A stretch of 64,000 nucleotides of DNA from Tritrichomonas musculus (GCA_039105265.1 JAPFFF010000014.1:2976001-3040000), one strand, 5' to 3'; positions 1 to 10,110 are shown, counted from the stretch's first letter. Notes: generated by a model not told the origin, from the sequence alone. A program made the numbers and translations.

Positions 1-1
1 A

Positions 2-310
2 GATTTTTGGAAAACACAAGTTAAAATAGATTCACAAATCCCATACAGATGCCAACCATGGGTATTAGAAACCATAATCAAGCAGCATTTGAATTCAAAA
101 TCAATGATAGCTCTTTTTCTTCTTCAAGATTTAACAGATTTAGTACAAAACTTAAGAAACAAGAACCCAAATGATGAAAGAATTAATAACCCTTCTGATC
201 CAAATCATCATTGGCGCTACAGATATCCATTTTCAATTAATGAAATGAAAAATTGCCAAGAATTTACTTTAAAAGTAAGAGATCTCGCAGAAAAAAGTAA
301 TCGTATTTAG
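2..310 (+). CDS. 4-alpha-glucanotransferase (GH77), C-terminal part
   Basis: The frame is open from the first bases of the window to a TAG at 308-310, so this is the last ~102 residues of a gene that starts outside. It reads PWVLETIIKQHLNSKSMIAL, then FLLQDLTDLVQ, ERINNPSDPNHHWRYRYPFS and a short tail. The order 'small-residue patch, FLLQDL, ERIN-P-DP-HHWRYR' is the C-terminal signature of the GH77 amylomaltase/disproportionating enzyme family, where this segment closes the barrel near the active site. The family moves glucan segments between alpha-1,4-glucans and is cytosolic in glycogen-storing protists. The first Met at 89 is internal, not a start. The catalytic acids lie upstream of the window and cannot be checked. 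Family call fairly sure; the DPE2-like subgroup is only an impression. Confidence 0.82.
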   Translation, partial: DFWKTQVKIDSQIPYRCQPWVLETIIKQHLNSKSMIALFLLQDLTDLVQNLRNKNPNDERINNPSDPNHHWRYRYPFSINEMKNCQEFTLKVRDLAEKSNRI

Positions 311-502
311 AGTTTTTTTATGTTATATTAATCTTTGTAATAAAAAAATAAAATGTTTCTTTTTAAATCAAATGCATTTTTATGTTTTATATAGCATGCT
401 ATGATATCAAATATGCGCAAATACTGATAATCCTCAATTTTGAAAATTGTTTTATATGAATGGTAAATTTTGAATTGATATTCAGCCGTTTATAATTTTA
501 AT

Positions 503-1375
503 ATGAATGAATTTCGGAACGATTTTTCTATTAACCAAAAACCAAAAACAGAGAATCTTTCTCTCTTAAGACTAAATGAAACAGCAAGAAAAATTCAGCA
601 AATTGAAGAAAATCAGATCAACCAATTGCAAAATCAAATTCAATCAAAGCAGCAGGAAATTGACAAATTAAGTGAAGAACTAACTAAATACAAACTATTA
701 AAAGAAGAAAAAAAGAAGAAAATACTTGAACTTGATCAAGTTTTATTATCTAGTTTGGCTAAGATTCATGAAAATTCAGATTCAATTGATCCGGAAATTA
801 TTTCTCTTCATGAACAGAATTCCTCATATGTTAAAAATCTTTCTGCATACATTAACAATGAAGAAGAAGTAAATCGTATTCAAAAACTTGCAGATTCATT
901 AGAAACAGAGCTTTTTGAATACACCGAAAAGCGTGCAATATTAAATGATGACCCAGAAAATAATATAAATCATATTAAAATGTTGAAAGAAAATAAAGAT
1001 ATCCTTAAAAAACAAATTAACCAAATGGAAGACTATATTAGAAACACTTTTCGTTTTGAAAGAGATGAATCAAAATCAAAAATTAAAATACTTAAGCAGA
1101 ATGTTTCATCTTTATCGCGGGAATTACTTAAAATTAAAGATGAGCAAAAAGATTGGAATGAACATTTGGAAGAAAAAGAAAAAACAGAATCAATAAATTT
1201 GCTGATTTCTTTTTGTGAGGAATTAGAAAATGAAGCTTTAGTTAAAGAAAAAGATGTTGAAATGCTTGTCGAAGAAAACAAAGCTCGTAAAAACGAATTG
1301 GATAGTCTTAAATTAAATACATCAAAGATTGAAGCAGAAATTTCTCAAATTGTTAAATCTCTATCAAATTCTTGA
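503..1375 (+). CDS. coiled-coil protein, 290 aa, function unknown
   Basis: Complete open frame from ATG at 503 to TGA. After a ~20-residue polar N-terminus, residues ~20-95 and ~120-290 are almost continuous charged heptad-like sequence (for example ARKIQQIEENQINQLQNQ), rich in Glu, Lys, Gln and Leu, with no Pro in the helical parts and no signal peptide or membrane segment. Such proteins in trichomonads are usually cytoskeletal or scaffold components, but nothing here names a family. It is a stand-alone gene with about 190 bp to the upstream gene and 3 kb of gene-poor DNA downstream. The start is supported by a short AT-rich leader and by charged codons beginning immediately after it. Confidence 0.8.
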   Translation: MNEFRNDFSINQKPKTENLSLLRLNETARKIQQIEENQINQLQNQIQSKQQEIDKLSEELTKYKLLKEEKKKKILELDQVLLSSLAKIHENSDSIDPEIISLHEQNSSYVKNLSAYINNEEEVNRIQKLADSLETELFEYTEKRAILNDDPENNINHIKMLKENKDILKKQINQMEDYIRNTFRFERDESKSKIKILKQNVSSLSRELLKIKDEQKDWNEHLEEKEKTESINLLISFCEELENEALVKEKDVEMLVEENKARKNELDSLKLNTSKIEAEISQIVKSLSNS

Positions 1376-2713
1376 TTTTATTGTTTGAATTATAGTAAAT
1401 GCTAAATATAATTGATTTATTTGTAAATAAATATTCGGATGTATTAAATTGATTCCATATAGAAAAAAAGAAAAACTAATTTTGTTAATTTATTTTAATT
1501 CTATTTTTGATTTACTATCATGATATTTTTAATAAAATAATTGATAGATTATAAACTTGCTAAATTAACTGAAATACTATGATATACTCCTTCAGATGTA
1601 GCAATTTGATAATATTTAATATTCTCGCATTTTTACAAAATATCTTTCACTAAAAAGTGATCACACTCTTAAAAGCTAATTGGTCACTTTAAATTAGTCT
1701 GCTAGATTTATTTTTAAGATTATGAACAATTTTGAATACTATATAAAGTAAATTAATTCAAATTGTCCATTTTCATTTAAGAATATCGAATATCATTCGA
1801 AGAAAGATAAATAATAAAATTTAAAATTTTCAAAATAAATTTCAATTTTCGAAAACAATATCTTTACAAAATGTAATAGTATTGTTTCCCATCAGAAATA
1901 TGGATAGTGCATTTTGATTATCAATAATATAAAGCTTAAGGTAGACCATATTAAGGTTGAACAAAAGCAGTATATGATATCATATTGTAATATAATAAAA
2001 TATATGATGACATCAATTTAATTACTAAATATAATGGTAAAATTAACGTAAAATATAAAAATAAATTAATTTTGCTTTTTGAATGAAAATTTTACAATTT
2101 GATAAGTTTAGAAAAAAAAATGATGTTTTGTATAAATATCATAGCAAATATGAGGAAAATGCAATTTTAAATATAAGATCTATTTTTTAGTTAATTTATT
2201 AAATTGAATTAAATTTTTATGAAATATTTGAATCATCAGAAAATTGAGATCAATTCTATGAAATTATTATATACTTCAGAATATTGTGCATTTTTATAAG
2301 AAATAATTGTGAGATTGTAAGATATAAACAATTGAATAATTGTGAGAAAATAAAGATTTCTGAAAAGTAAAAATATGTAAAGTATTCAAAGTAAAAATCT
2401 ATCCAAAATAAAGTCCCCAGCGTCGGAATTTTTGATTTTTTAAAATAATTCTTTTCAAAATCAAAAAATATGTCCAATTTTTCAAATTTTAACTCAGGTT
2501 GAAAAGATTAGCTGAGTGATTATTTATGAAATTATCTCTACTTTTAGCAAGATATAGAATAATTTAAATATATTATATAATGATATTATTTTTTTATGAA
2601 TATTTAATATAAAAAATTAAAATTTATTATGATATTTTTCGCAAAATTTGTATTTTTGTTGTCACTTTTTGAATACTACAAAATTGAATGAATACCTTAA
2701 TAGGGTCTCTTAA

Positions 2714-2932
2714 GGTACAAATCCAGTACGTTTAGTAACCGCAATTTTTTTGGACATGTTAAATAAAAACCGATTATTTTCATCCATTTCATATAACATG
2801 TCATAAAGTTTGTTTAAATTGTAAAATAAGTGTCAAAAACAAACCTAGTCAATTTAAACTTTTTCAGAGACATGCAACTATTCAAATAATAAACGTTCTC
2901 CTATTCAAAAAATAACGTACTGGATTTGTACC
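2714..2932. mobile_element. small TTAA-flanked inverted-repeat element (MITE-like), copy 1
   Basis: The left end reads GGTACAAATCCAGTACGTT and the right end is its exact reverse complement, AACGTACTGGATTTGTACC. Both ends are flanked outside by TTAA (2710-2713 and 2933-2936). The element is 219 bp and has no coding capacity. TTAA target duplications are typical of piggyBac-type transposition, so a non-autonomous piggyBac-like element is the simplest reading (inference). Related ends occur at 16938 and at 59195-59589. Confidence 0.7.
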
Positions 2933-3149
2933 TTAAACTAATAATTTATTGTCAATAAAGTAGCTTTGGTATTTTTTCCGAAAATCTAACGTTTTTTTTA
3001 TTTTTTTTTTTGAATAAGGTTATTTGAAAAACTGGTCTACTTGACATCATGAAAAATTAGTCGACATCGAACTTTTTGTGTAATTTTTTAGAAAATTTTT
3101 TTTATCTCCTCAGAAATCGCTAAAAAGTTTTTAGTAAAAACTGGTCTAT

Positions 3150-3452
3150 AGTTTGACGATAAACCGGTCGACATCACGAAAAACTGGTCGACATCATCAA
3201 CTTTTTCATTAAACTCATAGAAATACTCTGAATACTTTTCTATGATGTTTATTCAAAAACCGGTAGACATTATAAAATTTTAAAAATTTTTTAGAACTTT
3301 TTAAAAAGATATTTGAGTTATATTTGAGAGCCTTTTCAATATCATTTTTCATTCAATTTTGAACATCTTTATGAAATATTTGAGTGCGATTTTATGAAAA
3401 AGTTTACGATGTCGACCGGTTTTTCTGATGTTTACTCGTTTATCGTCTTACT
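3150..3452. repeat. inverted repeat built on ACTGGTCGACATC
   Basis: The left arm (~3150-3215) has GACGATAAACCGG, TCGACATCACGAAAAACTGG and TCGACATCATCAACTTTTTC. The right arm (~3391-3452), read on the minus strand, has GACGATAAACGAG, AACATCAGAAAAACCGG and TCGACATCGTAAACTTTTTC. Similarity is high but imperfect. Further single copies of the TCGACATC motif lie at ~3024-3075 and ~3258-3275, and another copy of one arm lies at ~4880-4935. It is probably an old non-autonomous element; no target duplication was found. Confidence 0.5.
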
Positions 3453-4356
3453 ATATATTCAATTATTCACAATTTTTATTATCTCCTCACTTTTTCAGAA
3501 AATTGAAAATTTGTTAAGGAAAGAGTTGAAACTCTCAAATATTTCTTAGTCTTGCCTCAAATTTTATGGTTAGATAATAAAAACGAAAAACAAATGAAAA
3601 CGAGATTAAAGTATTAAAAAGAAATTCATTTAGTTTATATTTTTAAAATATAATATTGTATTTATTTTTAAGAATATAAAACTCAAAATATTTTCAAGAA
3701 TTTGACATAAATGTAAACTTCCGCAGACGTCATTTTTTTTCCTACATCTTTTCAGATTTGAAATCCCAATGATGGGAGTTGCATCCCTTTTCCACATATT
3801 GTTATTTCATTTTTATGCATTTTTCTCTGAATTTTCTCTCAATAATTTTTGTATTTTTTTATATTCAGAAATCATCTCAAATATTTTTCCGATCTTTTTT
3901 TTTTTGAATGGAAATTAATAAATTGTTTTATTTTTATGAAATATATTAAATTAAATTAAAATATTGTTTATAAAGTAATAAAAGTGAATAAAATATATAA
4001 TTATTAAAATAATGATAATAAACATCATTGTATAGCATTGATATTATCTATTCTATCTTTATATTTTTTTTCTGAACTTTTCAATAGATTATTTTGTGGG
4101 AAATTTTTGCCTATTATTCATATGAACAAATCAAAGTAGAAAGAAAAGTAACAAAAAGAAGGTCGCTTAATAATATTCTATAATTTATATTTATTGTATT
4201 ATGTAATTAGGCTGTTTAATACCTATGCTTTATTTTTTATTACAATATATATAAAATATTTTTTGTTTTTTTATCAATTCTCAATCAGAGTACAACAACA
4301 TAATTTCTTCAAGAAGAATGTTTCCCTGATATGAATTATCATTCCGTTTCATAATT

Positions 4357-4584
4357 ATGGATATATATCCTAATGCATATACAGAAATTATTGATTTTTC
4401 GAAAAATATAATGCATTATTTCGAAATATCATCATATATAATTAATACAAATCTCGAAAATCTCAAGAATATCATTGAATACAATCGTTTAAAAAATGAA
4501 AATGAGGTATATAATCGTTCAAGATTAATATATTTAAATATAGTTAGAAATGGGTTTTGTGCCAATTCATATGGTAATAACTAA
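4357..4584 (+). pseudogene. short ORF, possible remnant of a trichomonad ankyrin-type gene
   Basis: A 75-codon frame starting MDIYPNAYTEIIDFSKNIMH. The pattern (Pro/Tyr near the start, then Ile/Leu/Tyr/Asn-rich helices) recalls the conserved N-terminal segment that precedes ankyrin repeats in the expanded trichomonad DUF3447-type family. The reading stops without any ankyrin repeat, and the downstream 600 bp has stops in all frames. Either a decayed gene start or chance in AT-rich DNA; I cannot decide from one sequence. Confidence 0.25.
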
Positions 4585-5215
4585 AATGATTACCGGAATT
4601 AGTGAAAATATTGGTTTTAGTTATAGAAATTAAATATTTTTCTTTTATTATTAAGGATAATGATGTAAAGATGTTCTTTGTGAACATTAACCATAATATA
4701 ATTAATAAGCAAATGATAATAATGAAAAATGCATCATTTAACTTCAATTGATACATATTTCTTATATATTTGGCAGATATGAAGAAAATTTACACTTTTG
4801 CATGAATTTCAATAATCTTTCAAAATTGAGATTCATTAATTTAACAATTTGAGTAATTTCTCTCAATAATTGAATGAGTTCTATGATGATGTCGACCAGT
4901 TTTTTCTGATGTTTACTGGTTTATCAATTTACTTTAATTTTTGAAAATGATCATCTCCTAAATTTATAAAAAAATTAATTGAAAACACTTTGCGATTTTT
5001 AAACGAATCTATCAAATTTACAATTTTGAATGAATTTATTCAAAAATGAGGATATTCAAAATTTGATATAATTCTGAAAAGTGTTTTCAAATTTTCTACT
5101 CTAACAATTTTTGACAATATTATTGGTAGTGTAAAGAGTAGGAAAGAACTTTTTAAATAATTGAGTTGATAAGGAAATTTCAAAATTTCAATGTTTTCAA
5201 TTTTATAAATTTATA
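4585..5215. other. intergenic, AT-rich, one repeat arm
   Basis: No gene seen. It contains a single copy (about 4880-4935) of the ACTGGTCGACATC repeat arm found at 3150-3452. The last 30 bases form the leader of the kinase gene. Confidence 0.5.
5197..5204 (+). promoter_or_regulatory. initiator-like box upstream of the kinase gene
   Basis: TCAATTTT lies 12 bases before the ATG at 5216. Trichomonad core promoters are Inr elements of the form TCA(C/T)(A/T) within ~20 bases of the start codon; this copy has A instead of C/T, so it is a weak match. Confidence 0.3.
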
Positions 5216-6727
5216 ATGGAAGGTTTCAAATTAATATCTTCGAAGAGTGAAGGAACACTACCTCAACCATTATCAATTTTACAAGATGAGACACACGTAA
5301 CTCGTCCTTTATCGCCTCTTACCCAAGCAAAAACAGAAATAGCTAAGCATTTATTAGAGCAACGCTTTCAAAATTTCTTTAATGAAACAGAAAAGTGTAG
5401 GCAAAGGCATAGAGAATTTAAAAACAATCTTCAGAAAGGAGGTTACACAAAAAAAGAAAAGAAAAATTTGAAAACTCAATTTGCACAAGCAGAATCAAAT
5501 CTCAAAAGAGTTCACAGAAGAACACTTCACGTTGATCAATTTATTAAAATTAAATTAATTGGGCAAGGTGCATTTGGAGATGTTTGGGCTGTAAAGGGTA
5601 TTGAAGACAATAAAGTTTATGCAATGAAAGTCCTCAAAAAAAGTGAGGTTGTTTCAAAAAATCAAATCATTAATATTTTGGCAGAAAGAGATATTCTAAT
5701 ACAGCCAGATAACCCATGGAGTGTTCAACTTTATTACTCGTTTACAGATGCACAACATTTATATTACGTTATGGAATTTCTCCCTGGCGGTGATTTAATG
5801 AATCTATTAATTAAAAAAGGAATTTTTACAGAAACAGAAACACAATTTTTCATTGCAGAAACACTTATGGCAATTAATTCGTTTCATAAAAATGGATATA
5901 TACACAGGGATATCAAACCTGACAACTTACTTCTAACCAAAGATGGTCATATTCGCTTAATTGACTTTGGACTTTCAACTAAAAAAGATAGGAATGCTGA
6001 TCCTCTTATCAAATTGATTGATGAGCATCCAGAAGCTTTCCAAAATTTAGGCGATGATAACGATAATTCAAGTAGAAGAAAACGAAGCCGGGTTCATTCT
6101 TTGGTTGGAACTACAGATTATATGGCTCCTGAGGTATTTTTAGGTCAGGCATATACGCAAAAAGTTGATTTTTGGTCAATTGGAGCAATAATGTATGAGA
6201 TGTTATTCGGATGTCCACCATTTGTTGCAGATAATGTTCGTGAAACAGCATTCAAGATTGTAAGATGGAGACAAACTTTGGAATTTCCAAGCGAGCCAGC
6301 GGTTTCGCAAGATGCAATCGATTTAATTCAGAATCTTCTATGCGATGTTGAGCATAGGCTTGATTTCGATTCTATTATTAATCATCCATTTTTTACAGGT
6401 ATTGATTGGAATAAATTGCATGAAATGCAATCACCATATATTCCACCTATTAAAGATGAACTTGATATGTCAAATTTTGACGATTTTATGCCAAGACCAG
6501 AAGATATTATGGTTAGTAGTAATCAAGAAAACACAAACGGAAATAAACTTCACCGTCGAAACACTCTTTCTAATTTGCCTTCTGAAGTTGACGAACTTGT
6601 TGGAATAACGTTTATGGGATTTCAATATAACAAAAAAGCAACCAATCTAAGTTTAGATGAATTTTTCCCTCCTGGCCCTATTAAAAAAACAAAAAAGAGA
6701 AGTAAATCATCAAAATTTGGAAAATGA
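5216..6727 (+). CDS. NDR/LATS-family AGC serine/threonine kinase
   Basis: 503-aa protein kinase. The N-terminal region (~30-105) is the basic, helical segment that in NDR/LATS kinases binds Mob1 (ALLEQR-type sequence HLLEQRFQNF followed by EKCRQRHREF). The catalytic domain starts at F109: glycine loop GQGAFGDV (116-123), lysine K138 in AMKV, E157 in AERD, catalytic HRDIKPDN (220-227), DFG at 240-242. A ~30-residue charged insert precedes the activation segment, a hallmark of NDR/LATS, and ends in HSLVGTTDYMAPEV with S285 at the autophosphorylation position. The C-terminal hydrophobic motif is FMGFQY (466-471), where the usual phosphorylated Thr/Ser is Gln. The family acts in Hippo/MEN-type control of cell division and shape. 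All catalytic residues are present, so it should be active. Confidence 0.93.
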   Translation: MEGFKLISSKSEGTLPQPLSILQDETHVTRPLSPLTQAKTEIAKHLLEQRFQNFFNETEKCRQRHREFKNNLQKGGYTKKEKKNLKTQFAQAESNLKRVHRRTLHVDQFIKIKLIGQGAFGDVWAVKGIEDNKVYAMKVLKKSEVVSKNQIINILAERDILIQPDNPWSVQLYYSFTDAQHLYYVMEFLPGGDLMNLLIKKGIFTETETQFFIAETLMAINSFHKNGYIHRDIKPDNLLLTKDGHIRLIDFGLSTKKDRNADPLIKLIDEHPEAFQNLGDDNDNSSRRKRSRVHSLVGTTDYMAPEVFLGQAYTQKVDFWSIGAIMYEMLFGCPPFVADNVRETAFKIVRWRQTLEFPSEPAVSQDAIDLIQNLLCDVEHRLDFDSIINHPFFTGIDWNKLHEMQSPYIPPIKDELDMSNFDDFMPRPEDIMVSSNQENTNGNKLHRRNTLSNLPSEVDELVGITFMGFQYNKKATNLSLDEFFPPGPIKKTKKRSKSSKFGK

Positions 6728-7272
6728 AAATATTTTTCCAAGTTTTTAAACAGTTGAATTTCAAGAGCATTATCATAATTGCGGTTAATTTTGGCATCCG
6801 AGCATAGAAAGCTTATAATTATAGAATATTATTTTGTTAATATTATTCTTAATTTTAAGTATTTTTTTTTTTTTTTTTTTTTTTTTTAGATTATTATTAG
6901 AACATTTATATAAATAAAAAGTCATGCTTATTATATGAACATCTGATTTCATATCAAATAAAAAGCTAAAGACAAAAATTATACAATTCATTGTATGGTA
7001 AATCTGAAAGTATTTTAAGCTAGTAACAATTTCAATGAATTATTATACTCTATTATCACTACATAATTTAAATTTTTGTTTTTTTCTCAAATGTGGAGAA
7101 ATTTACAAAGTTGGAAAGTGAATGTTAACTGGCTGAATAAATTAACAAAATGTCGAATTTATATATTCAATTTTTTGATTTATGTTTCAAAATGTTGAGT
7201 ATATATTCAGCTTTTTCAAATATAACTTGTAAATTGTTAAATCATATAATTATCATATTATTAATTCACTCT
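6728..7272. other. intergenic; long T tract
   Basis: No gene seen on either strand. It holds a run of about 27 T residues near 6861-6887, otherwise plain AT-rich DNA. Confidence 0.5.
7264..7272 (+). promoter_or_regulatory. initiator-like box directly before a small ORF
   Basis: ATTCACTCT sits immediately before the ATG at 7273; TCACT fits the trichomonad Inr consensus TCA(C/T)(A/T). It favours 7273 over the upstream in-frame Met at 7150 as the true start. Confidence 0.35.
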
Positions 7273-7437
7273 ATGCTTGTCTTTTTGTTCCTCTTTTCTC
7301 TCGTCCCAGGATTTGCTTTCTCTGCAGAACCGAATAATGAAGGAGAAGACGATCAAGGTGTAAGCTCCTGGGATGATTATCAACCAGAAGAAACTCCATG
7401 TCCTGGAGAAAAATGTTCAAAGGATGTTGATCTGTAA
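7273..7437 (+). CDS. possible 54-aa secreted acidic peptide
   Basis: From this start the product begins MLVFLFLFSLVPGFAFSA, a compact hydrophobic signal peptide with a plausible cleavage after FSA. A 36-residue acidic, Pro/Cys-containing tail follows (EPNNEGEDDQ, then SSWDDYQPEETPCPGEKCSK). An upstream in-frame Met at 7150 would add 41 residues of low-complexity hydrophobic sequence; the Inr-like box before 7273 and the better signal peptide favour the short form. No family recognised. It could also be chance, but a signal peptide joined to a hydrophilic tail with two Cys is unlikely in random AT-rich DNA. Confidence 0.4.
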   Translation: MLVFLFLFSLVPGFAFSAEPNNEGEDDQGVSSWDDYQPEETPCPGEKCSKDVDL

Positions 7438-8620
7438 CCAAGGTATTATCAAAATATATTAACGGTAAATTATCCAGGCTAACTAAAATATTTTATTATA
7501 AATATTCAATATGAACAGAAAAGTTTTTTTTTTATTTTTGCTGGCATTTATTAGCATAAACTAATAAATTCATTATTATAATTATATGTTCTTTTTATAT
7601 TAAAATTTTAATATATTTATTATGATTAAATTGTATGGGTATGCTTTGTGCAATTATATGTGCATATAGGCTTTCTAATCATTTATATTGTTAAGTCGAA
7701 TATCGAATTATGAAAATAATATATATATTTGAAAATGATTCTAATCATTAAAAGAAGCAACATTTTAAACAGACCCAGAATAGAAATCCAACACCACCAC
7801 GATATCGAAGATAATTAAGATATCGTATATTATATAATTAATCTTGTTTTATATAAAGGGGAATACTTATCGCCCCTGATACTTATTGACACCTGAGGTT
7901 AAGGTCAATATTGACCTTGTATCGAACATCAGAAAAAAAAGTTTGAAACTTTTTTGCACTTTTGCATATTTTTTCAAGATAAGAAAACTATAAACGATTT
8001 TTTTTTATAAATCGATATTGGTCTTTATTTTAAGCATCCACAAAATAAACAATCAGCCCATAGATTTTTTACGCCATCGTTTTATTATTCTAAAACAATT
8101 AATTACCCAAATTTCAAAATTTCGCTTATAGTATTAATATTTGCAATTATATTCTTTCAAAATCACAAAAAAATTCATTTTATTAGAAGGGATACAGTTT
8201 ATTTTTATAATAATTCACCAGAATTGCTCATTTGATTTTAATTTAGCTAATATTTCATTTTGAATTATGATGATGATTTTAATTTTCCTTGCTAGCAAGT
8301 AATAAAAAGAATGACTGATAGCTAAAAAAATATTTGCGCATGCTTGCTTATTAGTTAATGCTTATATAAAAAATCATTATCAACTTATACTAAAATAATA
8401 CGTTTATAATTTTTTTTTATCTTGAAAAAATATGAAAAAAGCATGAGTAAGCTACTCATGGTATTTTTTGCAAAAGTGCAAAAAAGTTTCAAACTTTTTT
8501 TTCTGATGTTCGATACAAGGTCAATATTGACCTTAACCTCAGGTGTCAATAAGTATCAGGGGCGATAAGTATTCCCCTTTATATAAAACAAGATTAATTA
8601 TATAATATACGATATCTTAA
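7438..8620. other. intergenic stretch occupied by a large inverted repeat
   Basis: No intact gene. Most of it is the spacer and left arm of the inverted repeat 7752-8690 described separately; the remainder is plain AT-rich DNA. Confidence 0.6.
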
Positions 8621-8690
8621 TTATCTTCGATATCGTGGTGGTGTTGGATTTCTATTCTGGGCCTGTTTAAAATGTTGCTTCTTTTTATTT
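7752..8690. repeat. inverted duplication including the 3' end of the poly(A) polymerase gene
   Basis: The left arm (7752 to ~7965) and the right arm (~8445-8690) are inverted copies, near-identical over about 205 bp (one clear difference). The right arm includes the last ~21 codons and stop of the gene at 8621-10110, so the left arm carries a displaced copy of QNRNPTPPRYRR-stop on the plus strand. Beyond the gene end both arms hold GGGGAATACTTATCGCCCCT and the perfect 18-base palindrome AAGGTCAATATTGACCTT (7901-7918 in the left arm). The right arm has an extra ~36 bp containing CATGAGTAGCTTACTCATG. The spacer is about 450 bp. Either a foldback element that captured host sequence or a template-switch inverted duplication. 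Confidence 0.8.
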
Positions 8691-10110
8691 TTATTTTTCT
8701 TTTCTTCCCTTTCACGAAGCGTTTTAATTTGAAGCATTAGTGCTTGTTGCTTTTTCTGAATATTTTTCTGTTTTTTCTTTTCTTTTAATTTCATAAATTT
8801 TTTTGGGTCATATGAAGCAGATTCCTTTTCACGTTGCATGAAGGGAGGAAGTGGATGTTGTCCTCTTGGAATGAAATTTGGAATCTCGTCTGTAGTTCTT
8901 GAAAACTCATACAAAGATCTGTCAAATAGACGGCCAAATCGTTCAAGAGCGCATCTTCGCTCAATTAGATTATTAATGTCAGGTAAAAAAGAAGTAACAG
9001 CTGAGCATTTAACATAATCATTAACAGCAATGGAATGGAGAGCTGTACGGCATATCGTTGTCAGTGTTAAAGAATGAGAAGTTCTTCTGCCAATAAAGTT
9101 ATTTCGAAATTGTGGATCTTCAAAAACAAGCGCTTGTGGGCAATCTGCAGTAATTAAATCACATTTGAATTTAGAGAAAAGCCTTCCATCATTAACTGTA
9201 GACACTCCAACTAATATGTAATTAAACTATATGTTAGGACTTATATTTTTAATAAAATATAGCAATCAAAAAATAAAATATAATTTTCAAAAGATATTAT
9301 TTTGACTTCTAAATAAATAAATTGAAAAATAGCAAATTTTTCTTGAAGAATTATATTCTGCTTTGATTGCTAAAAAAAATAACATACTTTATTTGCAAAT
9401 AAATCAAAAAGATATAAAATCATTCTTCCTGCATTATCTGCTAAATCAGGTCGTGATTGAAAAGAGAAAAGAACTATATTTATAATTTGATTTGATCCAA
9501 ATCCTCCGCTAGATGGATCATCTATTTGATTTGCATATATAAATAGCTTTAGAAACATTAAAATTGGCTTAAAAAGAGGATGATAATTTAAAAGTTTGCG
9601 TATTCGAGGTATATTTAATGCTCCATTTATATTTGATGCGCATATATCAATGCTAAATCCAAATGGTCGTTCTGTAAGTTTTGCAATTGGGACAGTTGCA
9701 TGGTCAATTACTTTATAATTTGATATCATTTTAGATTTTAAAAAGAGTTTTGTTAATATTCTTAAAGTATCTGTAACTTCGGAATCTGGAGGTAAATTAA
9801 GAACAATTAAATCAATATCACTAACTGGAAGAAAAGTATCTGTAGCAGATGATCCTTGAGGAATTACAATCGATTCTGGATAAAACTTTTCAATAATATT
9901 TGTGAATCTTTTAATTACTAAAAGTCTGGTTTTTCGTTCAGCTTCACTTGGTTCGAGCCACTTTGCTATATCGAGAATTTCGTGATGCAATCTTTCATTA
10001 ACATCCGGTTCAAGATATTTTGTATCTTCCCCTGCCCATGGACCAACATCATATATTTCATCAATTGATGAATCTTCACGTAAAAAAGAAAAAAGTCCAT
10101 TCATTTCCAA
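8621..10110 (-). CDS. non-canonical poly(A) polymerase, Trf4/5 (PAPD5) type, two exons
   Basis: Exon 1 is 10110-9388 and exon 2 is 9226-8621, separated by one intron, giving 442 aa. Exon 1: the N-terminal LHHEILDIAKWLEPSEAER helix matches the Trf4 entry, then the nucleotidyltransferase core GSSATDTFLPVSDIDLIVL with the two metal-binding Asp in DID, the third in FSIDIC, and the central-domain segment SGGFGSNQIINIVLFSF. Exon 2 opens FNYILVGVSTVNDGRLFSK, the expected nucleotide-recognition continuation, then FEDPQFRNNFIGRRT. The tail is strongly basic (Lys/Arg/Gln), likely RNA-binding or nuclear targeting. Trf4-type enzymes add short A tails to aberrant nuclear RNA and hand them to the exosome. 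The neighbour at 10417-11439 is an exosome ring subunit. The last codons lie in the inverted duplication. Confidence 0.93.
9227..9387 (-). other. spliceosomal intron, trichomonad type, 161 bp
   Basis: On the minus strand exon 1 ends ...AATAAA and is followed by GTATGT (9387-9382), the near-invariant trichomonad 5' splice site. The 3' end is CTAACATATAG, with the branch-point CTAAC only six bases from AG, a fused branch/acceptor motif like ACTAACACACAG of T. vaginalis. The intron is phase 0. Unspliced, the frame stops within a few codons of the donor. Spliced, it gives ANK|FNYILVGVS, which restores the conserved FNY..GVS segment of Trf4-type polymerases. A poly(A) polymerase intron has, as I recall, been described in T. 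vaginalis too. Confidence 0.92.

Larger units (their letters stand above)
1376..4356. other. gene-poor intergenic stretch with small repeats
   Basis: About 3 kb of very AT-rich DNA with stops in all frames. I see no gene. It contains a 219-bp TTAA-flanked inverted-repeat element (2714-2932), a second inverted repeat built on the motif ACTGGTCGACATC (about 3150-3452), and homopolymer T runs. Open frames of 60-75 codons here have no recognisable content. Confidence 0.6.

Noticed and set aside
1376-4356. tRNA, rRNA or snRNA genes in the long gene-poor stretch
   Set aside because: I looked for cloverleaf arms and GC-rich conserved RNA blocks and found none.
7150-7272. Longer 95-aa form of the small secreted peptide
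   Set aside because: It adds low-complexity hydrophobic residues, while the later Met has a clean signal peptide and an adjacent Inr box.
8621-9205. A separate gene starting at 9205
   Set aside because: There is no ATG at that point; the sequence is exon 2 of the poly(A) polymerase, joined by a motif-perfect intron.
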